The notes under the pieces are model-generated. The model was not told where the DNA came from and ran no database searches. It saw nothing but the letters and a program-made list of their open reading frames with translations. The position numbers and the translations under genes were made by a program. Of a stretch of 64,000 nt of DNA, positions 7,738-15,694 are shown in pieces. The DNA is from Candidatus Nanosynbacter sp. TM7-075 (GTDB taxonomy: Bacteria > Patescibacteriota > Saccharimonadia > Saccharimonadales > Saccharimonadaceae), in assembly GCF_022828255.1 (NCBI RefSeq), contig NZ_JAJQJW010000002.1:248001-312000 (forward strand), written 5' to 3'. How positions within the stretch are numbered: the first letter of the stretch is position 1; each line of letters begins with the position of its first letter.

Positions 7738-10293
7738 ATGCAGCTAGCTAAACAATACATACCAAACGATTACGAACCGAATATTTATGCCCTATGGGAA
7801 ACCAGCGGCGCATTAGAGCCAACAGGGGTAGGCAAGCCATATTCAATCATTATGCCGCCACCTAACGCGAACGGTAATCTTCACATCGGGCACGCACTAG
7901 ACATGAATCTGAAGGATATTCTGATTCGCTATCACCGAATGAAGGGTGACGACGCCGTATTTATTCCAGGTGCCGACCACGCTGGGTTTGAAACTTGGGT
8001 TGTGTATGAAAGAGAATTGACGAAGCAAGGGAAGAGTCGCTTCGATTTTTCACGTGACCAACTGTATAGTCAAGTTTGGAATTTTGTACAAGAAAAACGC
8101 GGCAATATGGAGCTGCAATTGCGCGCATTAGGTGTTAGTGCATCATGGAAGCATTTGACATTCACTCTGGACGACAAAGTCATCAACACCGTATACGATA
8201 CGTTTAAGAAAATGTGGGACGACAACTTAGTTTACAGAGGTGAGAGGATTGTTAATTACTGTACCAAGCACCAAACCAGCTTTGCCGACATCGAGGTAGA
8301 ACATAAGAACGAGAAAGGGAAGTTGTGGAAAATAGCTTACCCGACGCTAGATAAAATTGGCGAGATTATCATAGCTACTACGCGCCCAGAAACTATGCTC
8401 GGCGACGTTGCCGTAGCGGTTCATCCAGACGATGAGCGATACAAAAAATTGATTGGAACTCGCATTTTACTGCCGATTGTCGATAAGGAAATTCCTATCA
8501 TCGCGGACGAATACGTCGACATGAGCTATGGTACCGGTGCGGTTAAGATTACGCCAGCGCACGACCCGAACGACTTTGAAATTGCAAAACGTCATGATTT
8601 ACCTATAGAGTCAATTATCAGCCCAGAAGGGAAGATGATAAACGTGCCAGCGCAGTTCTTAGGATTAACACCAATAGAAGCTCGCGCTCGAGTTTTGGAG
8701 ACGTTGGAAGCGCTAGAGCTACGCCGCGGCGAAACTGAAATTGAACACGCCGTTGGACATTGCTATAAGTGTGGCAGCGTGATTGAGCCGATGATTAAAG
8801 AGCAGTGGTTTATTAAAACACAATCACTCGCACAGCCAGCAATTGACGCGCTTAAAAAAGAAGAAATTACTTTTTATCCAGCATCCAAGCGCAAAGAGCT
8901 AATCGCATATCTTGAGCAATTGAAAGACTGGAATATTTCACGACAGATTCCATGGGGAATACCAATTCCTGCGTTTGTAAATGAAAACGACCCTAAGGAT
9001 TGGATTTTTGATACTCGCACTAACGAGCAGAGTATTGTTGTAAATGACACAACATATATCAGGGAAGAGGATACCTTTGATACTTGGTTCTCATCTGGTC
9101 AATGGCCATATATTGTAACGGATTATCTGACCGACGGCGATTTAGCCAATTATTTCCCAACTGACATGATGGAAACTGGTATGGATATTATGCGCGCATG
9201 GGTTTCACGAATGATCATGCTTAGTCTATACCGAACAGGGAAGTTGCCGTTCAAAGAAGTTTATCTACACGGAATGGTCAACGATGAACACAATCAAAAA
9301 ATGTCTAAGTCTAAGGGTAACGTTATCAATCCAATGGAATTGGTTGCGGAATTCGGATCTGATGCAACGCGCATGGGAGTTATCGCTGGACGGGCGCCGG
9401 CTCAAAGTCAAGCTTTCAACAAGGGGTCAGTCATTGCGGCACGTAATTTCTGCAATAAGCTATGGAATATTGCCAGGTTCGTCGAGGCGCAAATTGGCGA
9501 TAATCACCAAATTGTCGACTTAGAGCCACAAACTCCGGCCGATCACTGGATTATTCGCCAACTGAACGACGCTGCCAACAACATTGCCGTTAGAATAGAG
9601 CAATATCGCTTCTCAGAGGCGTCAGAAACTGTTTATCACACCATCTGGGACGACGTGGCTGACTGGTACATTGAATCGTCTAAGACCGCGATCAATCGTC
9701 CGTTACTATCTTGGGTTTTGGCAACTTCTTTGAAAATCGCTCATCCATTTGCGCCGTTCGTTACGGAAACAATTTGGCAAACACTCAATTACACCGACGG
9801 CATTTTGATGCGTGAAGCTTGGCCGACTCCAGAAAAGTTCGATCCGATTGCCGCTGAGCAATTCGAGCAACTTAAACTTCTGGTCGCTGAAGGTCGCTGG
9901 GTGATTGCTGAACTGCCAGGGAATAAGAAATATCGATTGCTATACGGCAACGACAGTCTTATTGCTGACAATCAAGACACAATTAAACATCTTATGCGGC
10001 TTGAGGCAATTGAGCACACAGATCAGCCGCGTGGACTGAGATTAGCGGCGGCAAACAGGGAAGCGTGGCTAGATATTGATAGCGAAACTCTGTACCAACA
10101 TCAGGAAAATTTGGAAATGCGCCTAGCCGAAGCACGTCAGAAATTGGCGGGATTAAAGAAGCGCCTGGAAAATCCAACTTACGTTGAGAAGGCGCCAGTC
10201 CACCTTGTCGAGGAAACTCGCGAGCAATTAGCCGAGCAAGAAAAAATCATTACTCGGCTTGTTTCGGAACTGGAAGTAATTAGCTTAAAATAG
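7738..10293 (+). CDS. valS: Valyl-tRNA synthetase
   Basis: Class I synthetase charging tRNA-Val in the cytoplasm. The 851-residue protein has the HIGH signature at residues 49-52 (PPPNANGNLHIGHAL), the editing-domain landmarks ATTRPETMLGDVAVAVHPDD and YGTGAVKITPAHDPNDF, the DTWFSSGQWP catalytic segment, and KMSKS at residues 521-525. The anticodon-binding domain and a C-terminal coiled coil (residues ~790-848), typical of ValS rather than IleS, are both present. It is preceded by a long structured leader and stands alone as a transcription unit. Confidence 0.98.
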   Translation: MQLAKQYIPNDYEPNIYALWETSGALEPTGVGKPYSIIMPPPNANGNLHIGHALDMNLKDILIRYHRMKGDDAVFIPGADHAGFETWVVYERELTKQGKSRFDFSRDQLYSQVWNFVQEKRGNMELQLRALGVSASWKHLTFTLDDKVINTVYDTFKKMWDDNLVYRGERIVNYCTKHQTSFADIEVEHKNEKGKLWKIAYPTLDKIGEIIIATTRPETMLGDVAVAVHPDDERYKKLIGTRILLPIVDKEIPIIADEYVDMSYGTGAVKITPAHDPNDFEIAKRHDLPIESIISPEGKMINVPAQFLGLTPIEARARVLETLEALELRRGETEIEHAVGHCYKCGSVIEPMIKEQWFIKTQSLAQPAIDALKKEEITFYPASKRKELIAYLEQLKDWNISRQIPWGIPIPAFVNENDPKDWIFDTRTNEQSIVVNDTTYIREEDTFDTWFSSGQWPYIVTDYLTDGDLANYFPTDMMETGMDIMRAWVSRMIMLSLYRTGKLPFKEVYLHGMVNDEHNQKMSKSKGNVINPMELVAEFGSDATRMGVIAGRAPAQSQAFNKGSVIAARNFCNKLWNIARFVEAQIGDNHQIVDLEPQTPADHWIIRQLNDAANNIAVRIEQYRFSEASETVYHTIWDDVADWYIESSKTAINRPLLSWVLATSLKIAHPFAPFVTETIWQTLNYTDGILMREAWPTPEKFDPIAAEQFEQLKLLVAEGRWVIAELPGNKKYRLLYGNDSLIADNQDTIKHLMRLEAIEHTDQPRGLRLAAANREAWLDIDSETLYQHQENLEMRLAEARQKLAGLKKRLENPTYVEKAPVHLVEETREQLAEQEKIITRLVSELEVISLK

Positions 10294-10294
10294 C

Positions 10295-10636
10295 CTAGCT
10301 TACACCTTCAAAATCAAGATGATATCCGTCAAAAGTATGTTGACCACGAGCGGCATATTTTTGGCGCAATCGCTTCTTATCGTTGTTACGAGGCGTAGTT
10401 CGCGGTCGCGCTGAACCTTCTTTCAATACATTTGACAATTGAGAGTGTTCTGGATGAGTATGAGGCTTTGTTTCTGGCATTTTTATTTCATCCTTAACGT
10501 CACTTTGAACGCTATATGTTTTCCAAGATGACAAAAACGCTTTATCGACGTTGGTATCGTGCAGCAGCACACCAAACGCTACATTCAAACTGACAAACAT
10601 AGTTGTAACGGTGAAAAACTGTTGTACTAAATTCAT
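10295..10636 (-). CDS. Hypothetical small membrane-anchored basic protein
   Basis: 113-residue protein with one hydrophobic segment at the N-terminus (FFTVTTMFVSLNVAFGVLL, residues ~7-25), then a polar stretch and a strongly basic tail (RPRTTPRNNDKKRLRQKY) ending HTFDGYHLDFEGVS. The topology suggests a single-pass or secreted protein; the basic tail might bind nucleic acid or acidic polymer. It ends 2 bases after the valS stop on the opposite strand and has no clear ribosome-binding site. No family is recognised. I accept it as a gene because of its length, its signal-like N-terminus and the lack of any competing frame, with moderate confidence. Confidence 0.6.
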   Translation of the reverse strand: MNLVQQFFTVTTMFVSLNVAFGVLLHDTNVDKAFLSSWKTYSVQSDVKDEIKMPETKPHTHPEHSQLSNVLKEGSARPRTTPRNNDKKRLRQKYAARGQHTFDGYHLDFEGVS

Positions 10637-10764
10637 TTTTATTCTTTCTTTTTGTATCTATTTTTAGAATACTGATTACAATGCTAGCATAAGCTTTGTT
10701 TTTTGTCAAGTATATTTCCCAGCATAGAAATAGTCATCCTGAATTTTACAGAGAAAATGTTTAG

Positions 10765-10770
10765 TATAAT
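10765..10770 (+). promoter_or_regulatory. -10 box of the VanZ-RDD gene, leaderless type
   Basis: TATAAT lies 7 bases before the ATG at 10778. This choice of start removes 25 residues of a longer frame beginning upstream of the promoter at 10703. Confidence 0.55.
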
Positions 10771-10777
10771 GGAGTTT

Positions 10778-11860
10778 ATGGGATATATAATTTCCATTAA
10801 GGCCGCACTAATCCTTTTTCCAATTTTGGCGTTTCTTATTACATTGCCATATATGATTGCAAACTATCGAAAATACGGCTCCGTCAATAAGCTGCGGACT
10901 TTGATTTTCTATTCCTTTATTCTGTATTTATTAACTGTGTATTTCTTAGTTATTTTACCGTTACCAAATCCAGAATCCGTTCACACGACTTACGCGGAAA
11001 ATCTAAATTTAATTCCGTTTTCATTCGTCGCAGATTTTATAAAGAATAGTCCACTTGTATTAACAAATAGTTCAACTTGGATTACGGCGATAAAACATTC
11101 CACTTTTTACGTTCCTGCTTTCAACGTTTTAATGCTCATTCCGTTCGGAATTTACCTGCGCTACTATTTCAAATGTAGCCTTAAAAAAACGTTGTTATTA
11201 ACAGCTATTTTAAGTTTATTCTTTGAGCTAACTCAATTATCCGGGCTTTATTTCATCTATTCAGGACCTTATCGATTATCCGACGTCGATGATATCATCC
11301 AGAACACGATAGGCGGATGCATCGGTTACTTTCTGGGCTGGTTTGCGACATGGCTACTTCCGTCCAGGGAAGAAATAGATGAAAAATCCCTTGAGGCGGG
11401 TTCGCGAGTTTCTGCAGTCCGCGTTAGTTTATCTCTAATAATCGACGCTGTTATCATCCGTATTCCTTACACCGTATCAAAAACCCAACTTCCGTTTTCG
11501 CTATTTTTAGCCCTCTATTTTAGCCTAATTCCTCTACTGAATGGTAAAACTTTTGGTAGCGCATTATTAAAGTTTGGGTTAACATTTGAAAATAAAAAAT
11601 GGATTCGCACAATTTTCAGAGGAATCTTACTCACGATATATTTTTGCATCATTCCCGCAGGCTTGTTTTACCTAGCGAATGAATTTAATAAGGAAGCAGA
11701 TTCGCTATTGTTTCTCTGTCTGCTCGCAATTGCGTTCTTAGCATTCGTATTATTCGTATTAATTACAATTGTCGTAGCGCTATTTAACCGACGTTTTATG
11801 TTTGATCGTCTATCTGGCGCAAGTTACGAAAGTACGATTCAAGTCAAACAAGAGAAATAA
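10778..11860 (+). CDS. VanZ-like and RDD-domain membrane protein
   Basis: Integral membrane protein of 360 residues with two recognisable domains. The N-terminal ~200 residues are VanZ-like: several membrane helices, the ENLNLIPF segment, FFELTQLSGL and the signature RLSDVDDIIQNTIGGCIGYFLG. Residues ~210-350 resemble the RDD family (RVSLSLIIDAVIIRI, then SLIPLLNGKTFGSALLKFGL and further helices). VanZ domains are linked to teicoplanin resistance and cell-surface polymers; RDD proteins are poorly characterised and sometimes linked to ion or solute movement. I place the start at MGYIISIKAAL, just after a -10 box. It is followed by a strong bidirectional terminator. Confidence 0.85.
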   Translation: MGYIISIKAALILFPILAFLITLPYMIANYRKYGSVNKLRTLIFYSFILYLLTVYFLVILPLPNPESVHTTYAENLNLIPFSFVADFIKNSPLVLTNSSTWITAIKHSTFYVPAFNVLMLIPFGIYLRYYFKCSLKKTLLLTAILSLFFELTQLSGLYFIYSGPYRLSDVDDIIQNTIGGCIGYFLGWFATWLLPSREEIDEKSLEAGSRVSAVRVSLSLIIDAVIIRIPYTVSKTQLPFSLFLALYFSLIPLLNGKTFGSALLKFGLTFENKKWIRTIFRGILLTIYFCIIPAGLFYLANEFNKEADSLLFLCLLAIAFLAFVLFVLITIVVALFNRRFMFDRLSGASYESTIQVKQEK

Positions 11861-11880
11861 AATCTCCATCATAACCAATA

Positions 11881-11914
11881 AAAAATAGGAGACCCATATG
11901 AATCTCCTATTTTT
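11881..11914. terminator. Bidirectional Rho-independent terminator
   Basis: A perfect 12-base stem (AAAAATAGGAGA / TCTCCTATTTTT) with a 10-base loop and A/T runs on both sides. It can end the VanZ-RDD transcript on the plus strand and the tRNA-Ser transcript on the minus strand. Confidence 0.9.
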
Positions 11915-11934
11915 CAAATTCAATAGCGCTATCT

Positions 11935-12024
11935 TGGCGGAAGGGGAGGGATTCGAACCCTCGGTACGTTTTACCGCACGCCGGTTTTCAAGACCGGTAC
12001 CTTCAACCACTCGGTCACCCTTCC
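11935..12024 (-). tRNA. tRNA-Ser (anticodon UGA)
   Basis: The minus strand folds as a class II tRNA: acceptor GGAAGGG paired with CCCTTCC, anticodon loop CTTGAAA flanked by CCGGT/ACCGG, a long variable arm, T-loop GGTTCGAATCC, and CCA encoded at the 3' end. The long variable arm and TGA anticodon give serine. Confidence 0.96.
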
Positions 12025-12041
12025 GTACTATCTCTGAATTT

Positions 12042-12134
12042 TGGCGGAGGAGGGGGGATTCGAACCCCCGCTACAGATCTCTCCATACTAACGATTTAGC
12101 AAACCGTCCCCTTCAGCCACTTGGGTACTCCTCC
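12042..12134 (-). tRNA. tRNA-Ser (anticodon GCU)
   Basis: Class II tRNA on the minus strand beginning GGAGGAGTACCCAAGTGG, with anticodon loop TTGCTAA, a long variable arm, T-loop GGTTCGAATCC and encoded CCA. It lies 17 bases upstream of the other tRNA-Ser and both probably come from one transcript. Confidence 0.96.
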
Positions 12135-12160
12135 AAATTCACTATTTAGTGTACCATAGA

Positions 12161-12188
12161 AGTGTAATTATTAATAGCTTTATTGCAA
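12161..12188 (-). promoter_or_regulatory. Promoter of the tRNA-Ser pair
   Basis: On the minus strand TTGCAA (12183-12188) and TACACT (12161-12166) are 16 bases apart, placing the transcription start about 20 bases before the first tRNA. A small palindrome CACTA-TT-TAGTG lies just downstream. Confidence 0.55.
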
Positions 12189-12194
12189 ATAGGG

Positions 12195-12200
12195 TATAAT
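12195..12200 (+). promoter_or_regulatory. -10 box of the solitary pilin-like gene, leaderless type
   Basis: TATAAT ends 6 bases before the ATG at 12207. It faces the divergent tRNA-Ser promoter, whose -35 box is only a few bases away. Confidence 0.58.
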
Positions 12201-12206
12201 AGAATT

Positions 12207-12614
12207 ATGGTAAAAGGATATATTTCTAAAATTATAACAGGATTACTTACAATCGGATTCGGCGTAGCTTTAGTAACTGCTCCAGTTTCCGCATTAGGTG
12301 AAGGCGGTGCGCCAGCCGGAATCAACGCAGCACGCGGCGACAATACGCCATCTAACTTAGCTAATGGCGATTCATCAATCGTAAGGCGAGCCATCAATAT
12401 TATGCTATTTGGCGTCGGCGTCTTAAGCGTCGTTATGCTAATCTTCGGCGGTTTCCGCTATGTAATATCTGGCGGTAAAAAAGAATCCGTCACAAACGCC
12501 AAAAACACAATTTTATATGCAATCATCGGTCTACTAATCGCAGTCTTTGCTTACGCCATAATTAACTTCATCCTCGGCGCAGCTTTAAGCGGCGGATCAA
12601 CCACTAACGTTTAA
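12207..12614 (+). CDS. VirB2/TrbC-like pilin-family protein (solitary copy)
   Basis: 135-residue small membrane protein. It has a signal peptide (residues 1-30, ending VTAPVSA), a polar linker, and two membrane helices (about 61-83 and 101-124) separated by the short loop YVISGGKKESVTNAKNT. This is the layout of VirB2/TrbC pilins of type IV secretion systems. The loop-helix motif G-x-R-Y-x-x-S-x-G...A-K-N-T-I-L-Y-A-I-I-G-L recurs in the six tandem genes at 15.3-17.65 kb. The start follows a leaderless-type promoter. It stands apart from the main cluster, so it may be separately regulated. The pilin role is inferred from topology and shared motif. Confidence 0.82.
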   Translation: MVKGYISKIITGLLTIGFGVALVTAPVSALGEGGAPAGINAARGDNTPSNLANGDSSIVRRAINIMLFGVGVLSVVMLIFGGFRYVISGGKKESVTNAKNTILYAIIGLLIAVFAYAIINFILGAALSGGSTTNV

Positions 12615-12634
12615 TTGTTCACTAATTCTCATCG

Positions 12635-12643
12635 TGATATACT
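12635..12643 (+). promoter_or_regulatory. Extended -10 promoter, leaderless type
   Basis: TGATATACT ends 6 bases before the ATG at 12650, with no ribosome-binding site. Confidence 0.5.
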
Positions 12644-12649
12644 AACGTC

Positions 12650-13168
12650 ATGAACGATAGTCCAGAAAACCAAGACTTTGAAACGCCATCACCTGACAGG
12701 ATTGATTTAACCGAGCCAATAGCTTGGAACGCACCAGAAGGCGTGCAGGTTCAACGCGGTAAATTGTGGTATGTGTTTTTTGTCATTGTGCTGATAGGAT
12801 TAATGGCTTTAGCGATTTTAGTGTTTAAGAACTGGACTTTCGCAGTTTTACTGCCAATTATGGCTGTAGCCTTGTTTGTATTATCAAACAAAACTCCTCA
12901 AATAATAAACTACGCGATTAGTCCCAAAGGTATTTACATCGCCGATGTTTTACACGATTTTAGCGAATTTCGCGCATTTGGATTAATTCACGAAAACAAC
13001 CAACATTCGATTCTATTATTGCCAGTAAAACGATTTTCGCCAGGTTTAACTATTTACTTTTCCGAAGCAGAGGGCGAGAGAATTGTCGATATGCTCGGAG
13101 CACGCCTACCAATGCAAGAAATTAAACCAGACGCCTTAGAGAAGTTTATTCGGCTGATAAAGCTATAG
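12650..13168 (+). CDS. Hypothetical two-helix membrane protein
   Basis: 172-residue protein with an acidic cytoplasmic N-terminus, two adjacent membrane helices (about 41-62 and 66-84, YVFFVIVLIGLMALAILVF and VLLPIMAVALFVL), and a soluble C-terminal domain of ~85 residues with alternating strands (YAISPKGIYIADVLHDFSEFRAFGLI, SILLLPVKRFSPGLTIYF) ending in an amphipathic helix. The C-terminal pattern resembles small PH-like domains of bacterial membrane proteins, but I cannot confirm that. It has its own leaderless-type promoter 36 bases after the pilin-like gene. Function unknown. Confidence 0.78.
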   Translation: MNDSPENQDFETPSPDRIDLTEPIAWNAPEGVQVQRGKLWYVFFVIVLIGLMALAILVFKNWTFAVLLPIMAVALFVLSNKTPQIINYAISPKGIYIADVLHDFSEFRAFGLIHENNQHSILLLPVKRFSPGLTIYFSEAEGERIVDMLGARLPMQEIKPDALEKFIRLIKL

Positions 13169-13279
13169 CTTGATTGACTATATTTTATGTGGTAGAATAC
13201 AAAAGTTCAGTGCTTTATAGCAATGAAGGTACCTTATATTTTTTGTTGCGGCCAATCGTTTTTTTTCGAAAGGCTGTAT

Positions 13280-13356
13280 GCACCCGTAGCTCAGCTGGAT
13301 AGAGCGCTGGCTTGCGGAGCCAGAGGTCGTAAGTTCGAATCTTGCCGGGTGTACCA
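13280..13356 (+). tRNA. tRNA-Arg (anticodon GCG)
   Basis: 77-base cloverleaf beginning GCACCCGTAGCTCAGC, anticodon arm CTGGC-TTGCGGA-GCCAG giving anticodon GCG, T-loop AGTTCGAATCT, and encoded CCA. The first acceptor pair is G-U. A GCG anticodon for CGC/CGU codons is less usual in bacteria than ACG. A possible -10 box (TAGAAT, 13193-13198) lies about 80 bases upstream. Confidence 0.95.
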
Positions 13357-13368
13357 CATTAGCTTTAT

Positions 13369-13456
13369 GGAGAGGTGCAGGAGTGGTTGAACTGGCCGCT
13401 CTCGAAAAGCGGTATGGGGCAACTCATCGAGGGTTCGAATCCCTCTCTCTCCGCCA
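13369..13456 (+). tRNA. tRNA-Ser (anticodon CGA)
   Basis: Class II tRNA of 88 bases beginning GGAGAGGTGCAGGAGTGG, anticodon arm CCGCT-CTCGAAA-AGCGG (anticodon CGA), long variable arm, T-loop GGTTCGAATCC and encoded CCA. It lies 12 bases after tRNA-Arg and 8 bases before rlmH, so all three are probably one transcript. Confidence 0.96.
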
Positions 13457-13464
13457 TAGATATT

Positions 13465-13917
13465 ATGAAAATCACCATTATAACAATCGGAAAAAAGCAC
13501 GAAGCCTGGGTTCAGCCAGGCATTTTTCGTTTTTTAGAGCGTCTACGAGCACCTTTTGCTGCGGAAATGATTATTCTACCGCATTCAAGCTTTGAAGGCG
13601 ACAGAGCGCGCCAGGAAGAGTCTGAGCGTATTTTTTCACGCCTTAATTCGGATGACTTCGTTATTTTGCTCGATGAGCGCGGTAAAAACTTATCGTCACC
13701 AGAATTATCTAATTTAATTACAGATAACATCAATAAGCATATTATTTTTATTATTGGTGGCGCTTACGGAGTTACTAGCGACTTGCGCCAAAAATCCAAC
13801 GTCGTCTGGTCGTTATCGAACTTAGTATTTCCACACCAATTAGTTCGTCTTATTTTAGCTGAGCAATTATACCGCGCCCAAGAAATCCATCGCGGCAGTC
13901 ATTATCATCACTCATAG
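13465..13917 (+). CDS. rlmH: 23S rRNA pseudouridine-1915 N3-methyltransferase RlmH
   Basis: SPOUT-class methyltransferase acting on helix 69 of 23S rRNA in the assembled ribosome. The 150-residue protein starts MKITIITIGKK and has the knotted C-terminal signature: FVILLDERGKNLSS, the glycine-rich FIIGGAYGVTSDLR, and the closing LVRLILAEQLYRAQEIHRGSHYHH. Length is normal. The start codon is 8 bases after tRNA-Ser with no ribosome-binding site, so translation probably depends on tRNA 3' processing. The last 6 bases overlap convergent comF. Confidence 0.97.
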   Translation: MKITIITIGKKHEAWVQPGIFRFLERLRAPFAAEMIILPHSSFEGDRARQEESERIFSRLNSDDFVILLDERGKNLSSPELSNLITDNINKHIIFIIGGAYGVTSDLRQKSNVVWSLSNLVFPHQLVRLILAEQLYRAQEIHRGSHYHHS

Positions 13918-14586
13918 CTTCGGACGCCCATGCCTGGCAATAACCGCAATTTCCACGTGTTTAGCGCCATTTTTTCTAAAACATTCCGCCGCCGCCAACA
14001 CAGTTGAGCCAGTCGTAAAGATATCGTCAATAATGATATATCGCTTATTTTTATCAACTTTACCCGCAATTTCAAAAAACTCCTTTGCTTGACGTTTTCT
14101 CTGAGTGGAAGACTTCGTAAAGTGCTGAGTTACGTTATTCCTACGCCGAAGCAGGGAACGACATTCTATTTTTCTACGTCGAGATAATTTAATAGCAATT
14201 TTTCGGATATGATCAAATCCACGACGCCGAATATTCTTAGAAATTGTAGGAATTGGAATAATTACTGTTTCTGACGGCAATTCAGGCAGAGCTTCGTCTA
14301 AGAACTCACTTAACAATCCAGCCGCTGCCTGAACGCGACTGAACTTATAATCATCAATAATCTTTGCGACAACACCTGTACGTCGTGAAAAGCACCAGAT
14401 CATATCACAGGGGAGCTTATGTTTTTTACATAAGTTGCCATTCTCCAATAAATCACCACATAATACACACATATCATACTTCCGACTCATGATGTATTTT
14501 TTACAATCTAAGCATAAAATACCACCCGTTTTACCACACTTATAACAGTGGTGAGGAGCGATGATTGATAATAGCGCGTCAAACAT
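13912..14586 (-). CDS. comF: ComF-family phosphoribosyltransferase-like protein
   Basis: Cytoplasmic protein of the ComF family, linked to natural DNA uptake in other bacteria, where it is required for single-stranded DNA internalisation. The 224 residues contain an N-terminal zinc-finger-like region with four CxxC-type pairs (CYKCGKTGGILCLDC, CVLCGDLLENGNLC) and a C-terminal phosphoribosyltransferase fold with PIPTISKNIRRRGFDH and the PRPP-binding signature YIIIDDIFTTGST. It is a single-gene unit convergent with rlmH and divergent from hsp20. Competence in this organism is plausible for salvage of host nucleic acid, but that is inference. Confidence 0.92.
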   Translation of the reverse strand: MFDALLSIIAPHHCYKCGKTGGILCLDCKKYIMSRKYDMCVLCGDLLENGNLCKKHKLPCDMIWCFSRRTGVVAKIIDDYKFSRVQAAAGLLSEFLDEALPELPSETVIIPIPTISKNIRRRGFDHIRKIAIKLSRRRKIECRSLLRRRNNVTQHFTKSSTQRKRQAKEFFEIAGKVDKNKRYIIIDDIFTTGSTVLAAAECFRKNGAKHVEIAVIARHGRPKL

Positions 14587-14616
14587 TGTAATTTTTACGT
14601 TTTAAGCCTTTCTCTG

Positions 14617-14645
14617 TTGATTATAACGCACATTACAGTTATACT
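14617..14645 (+). promoter_or_regulatory. hsp20 promoter
   Basis: TTGATT (14617-14622) and TATACT (14640-14645) with an ideal 17-base spacer. The leader of about 38 bases carries a GGAGG site. No CIRCE or other heat-shock operator is visible. Confidence 0.7.
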
Positions 14646-14690
14646 AATAAAGACTTTGTCAATGAGCCTATTATAAAAGTGGAGGAAATT

Positions 14691-15185
14691 ATGGCCCGAA
14701 AGCAAGATGATACATTACTAACAGAACAGGAATTGGCTGCGGCGTTTATTGACGATGATAACGACGATCTGCTACCTGGTTTTAACGACGACAATAATAG
14801 AAGCAACAGTACACCAACAACACGATCCGATGACAATTGGGAAGATGAAGCTGATGATGCAATGGGTCAATTAGCTGTTGACGTTTTTGAGACAGAAAAT
14901 AACCTAGTTATCAAAGCTCGTACTGCCGGCGTAGATCGAAACGACCTAGACGTAAGCATTTCTGACGGCATCTTAACAATTAGCGGCACACTGTCTAGCG
15001 GTGACGAAGCAGATGTTCGCCAATGGCACATCCAAGAGTGCTACTGGGGCGAATTCAGTCGTACATTAGCATTGCCAACCGCTGTAAATGAAGAAGGCGT
15101 TAAGGCAGAATTAAAAGATGGTGTTTTGACAATTACTTTTGAAAAGATAAAGCAAGAAAAAGCAAAGAAGATTCAAGTTCTGTAA
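14691..15185 (+). CDS. Small heat shock protein Hsp20 (alpha-crystallin family)
   Basis: ATP-independent holdase chaperone. The 164-residue protein has a long acidic N-terminal arm (~65 residues, rich in D and N) and an alpha-crystallin domain from about residue 68: LAVDVFETENNLVIKARTAGV, LDVSISDGILTISG, the ECYWGEFSRTLALPTAV segment in place of the classical RxYGxFxRxxxLP, and KAELKDGVLTITF. A short C-terminal tail with KIQVL serves as the I-x-I-like motif. The start is set by GGAGG 5 bases before the ATG rather than an earlier in-frame ATG at 14679. Two terminators follow. Confidence 0.93.
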   Translation: MARKQDDTLLTEQELAAAFIDDDNDDLLPGFNDDNNRSNSTPTTRSDDNWEDEADDAMGQLAVDVFETENNLVIKARTAGVDRNDLDVSISDGILTISGTLSSGDEADVRQWHIQECYWGEFSRTLALPTAVNEEGVKAELKDGVLTITFEKIKQEKAKKIQVL

Positions 15186-15201
15186 AAAATCATTTCACAG
15201 A

Positions 15202-15232
15202 AAATACCGTCACAAGTTGGCGGTATTTTTTT
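15202..15232 (+). terminator. hsp20 terminator
   Basis: Stem AAATACCG / CGGTATTT with a T7 run, 17 bases after the hsp20 stop. Confidence 0.85.
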
Positions 15233-15237
15233 AGCCA

Positions 15238-15271
15238 CAAAAAAAGAACCTCGTCAGCGAGGCTCTTTTTT
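15238..15271. terminator. Second, bidirectional terminator
   Basis: Stem AAAAAGA-ACCTCG / CGAGGC-TCTTTTT with a four-base TCAG loop and flanking A and T runs. It can back up the hsp20 terminator and end the minus-strand pilin-like cluster, whose last stop is 15 bases away. Confidence 0.85.
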
Positions 15272-15285
15272 ACCGGTAGGGTAGA

Positions 15286-15663
15286 TTAACCCTTAAACTT
15301 ATCGATAACCATATTGACGATTGCGTATGCTAAAATAGCGATCACCAAACCGACAATTGCGTACAAAACTGTGTTCTTAGCCGCCTGAACCTTATTGCTA
15401 TCACCGGCTGAAGTAGTGTAGCGGATACCACCCCAGATAAGCATAATAACGCTCAATGCACCAACGGCAAACAAGAATATATTTACAAATTGCTTAACCA
15501 AAGTTTGAGGATCTGAAGCGGTTTCACTCACACCTTCTCCTCTTGCACTGCTTACACCATTAGTTAAGGTAAAATCACTTTCAGCGCTTGCAGCTGGAGC
15601 TACAGCCAAAGCAACAGTTGGTACTACCAGTAGTCCCGCCAAGATTAATTTTAATTTATTCAT
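15286..15663 (-). CDS. VirB2/TrbC-like pilin-family protein (tandem copy 6, last)
   Basis: 125 residues: signal peptide (1-27, ending APAASA), polar linker, then two membrane helices (about 62-82 and 98-120) around the loop IRYTTSAGDSNKVQAAKNT. It is the best match to the cluster consensus, with LIWGGIRY and TVLYAIVGLVIAILAYAIVN. Unlike the other five it has its own promoter (TTGCAA-16-TATAAT) and a strong AAGGAG site, so it may be made in larger amount, as expected for a major subunit. Assignment as a pilin is by topology and shared motif. Confidence 0.85.
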   Translation of the reverse strand: MNKLKLILAGLLVVPTVALAVAPAASAESDFTLTNGVSSARGEGVSETASDPQTLVKQFVNIFLFAVGALSVIMLIWGGIRYTTSAGDSNKVQAAKNTVLYAIVGLVIAILAYAIVNMVIDKFKG

Positions 15664-15694
15664 TGTTATTTTCTCCTTGTTTAATGATATTACT

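Noticed and set aside
11898..12149. Plus-strand open frame over the two tRNA-Ser genes
   Set aside because: The FEPSVRFTARRFSRPVP-type peptide is the well-known false translation of antisense tRNA-Ser.
13291..13500. Minus-strand open frame over tRNA-Arg and tRNA-Ser
   Set aside because: GIRTLDELPHTAF and DSNLRPLAPQASALS are typical false translations of antisense tRNA genes.
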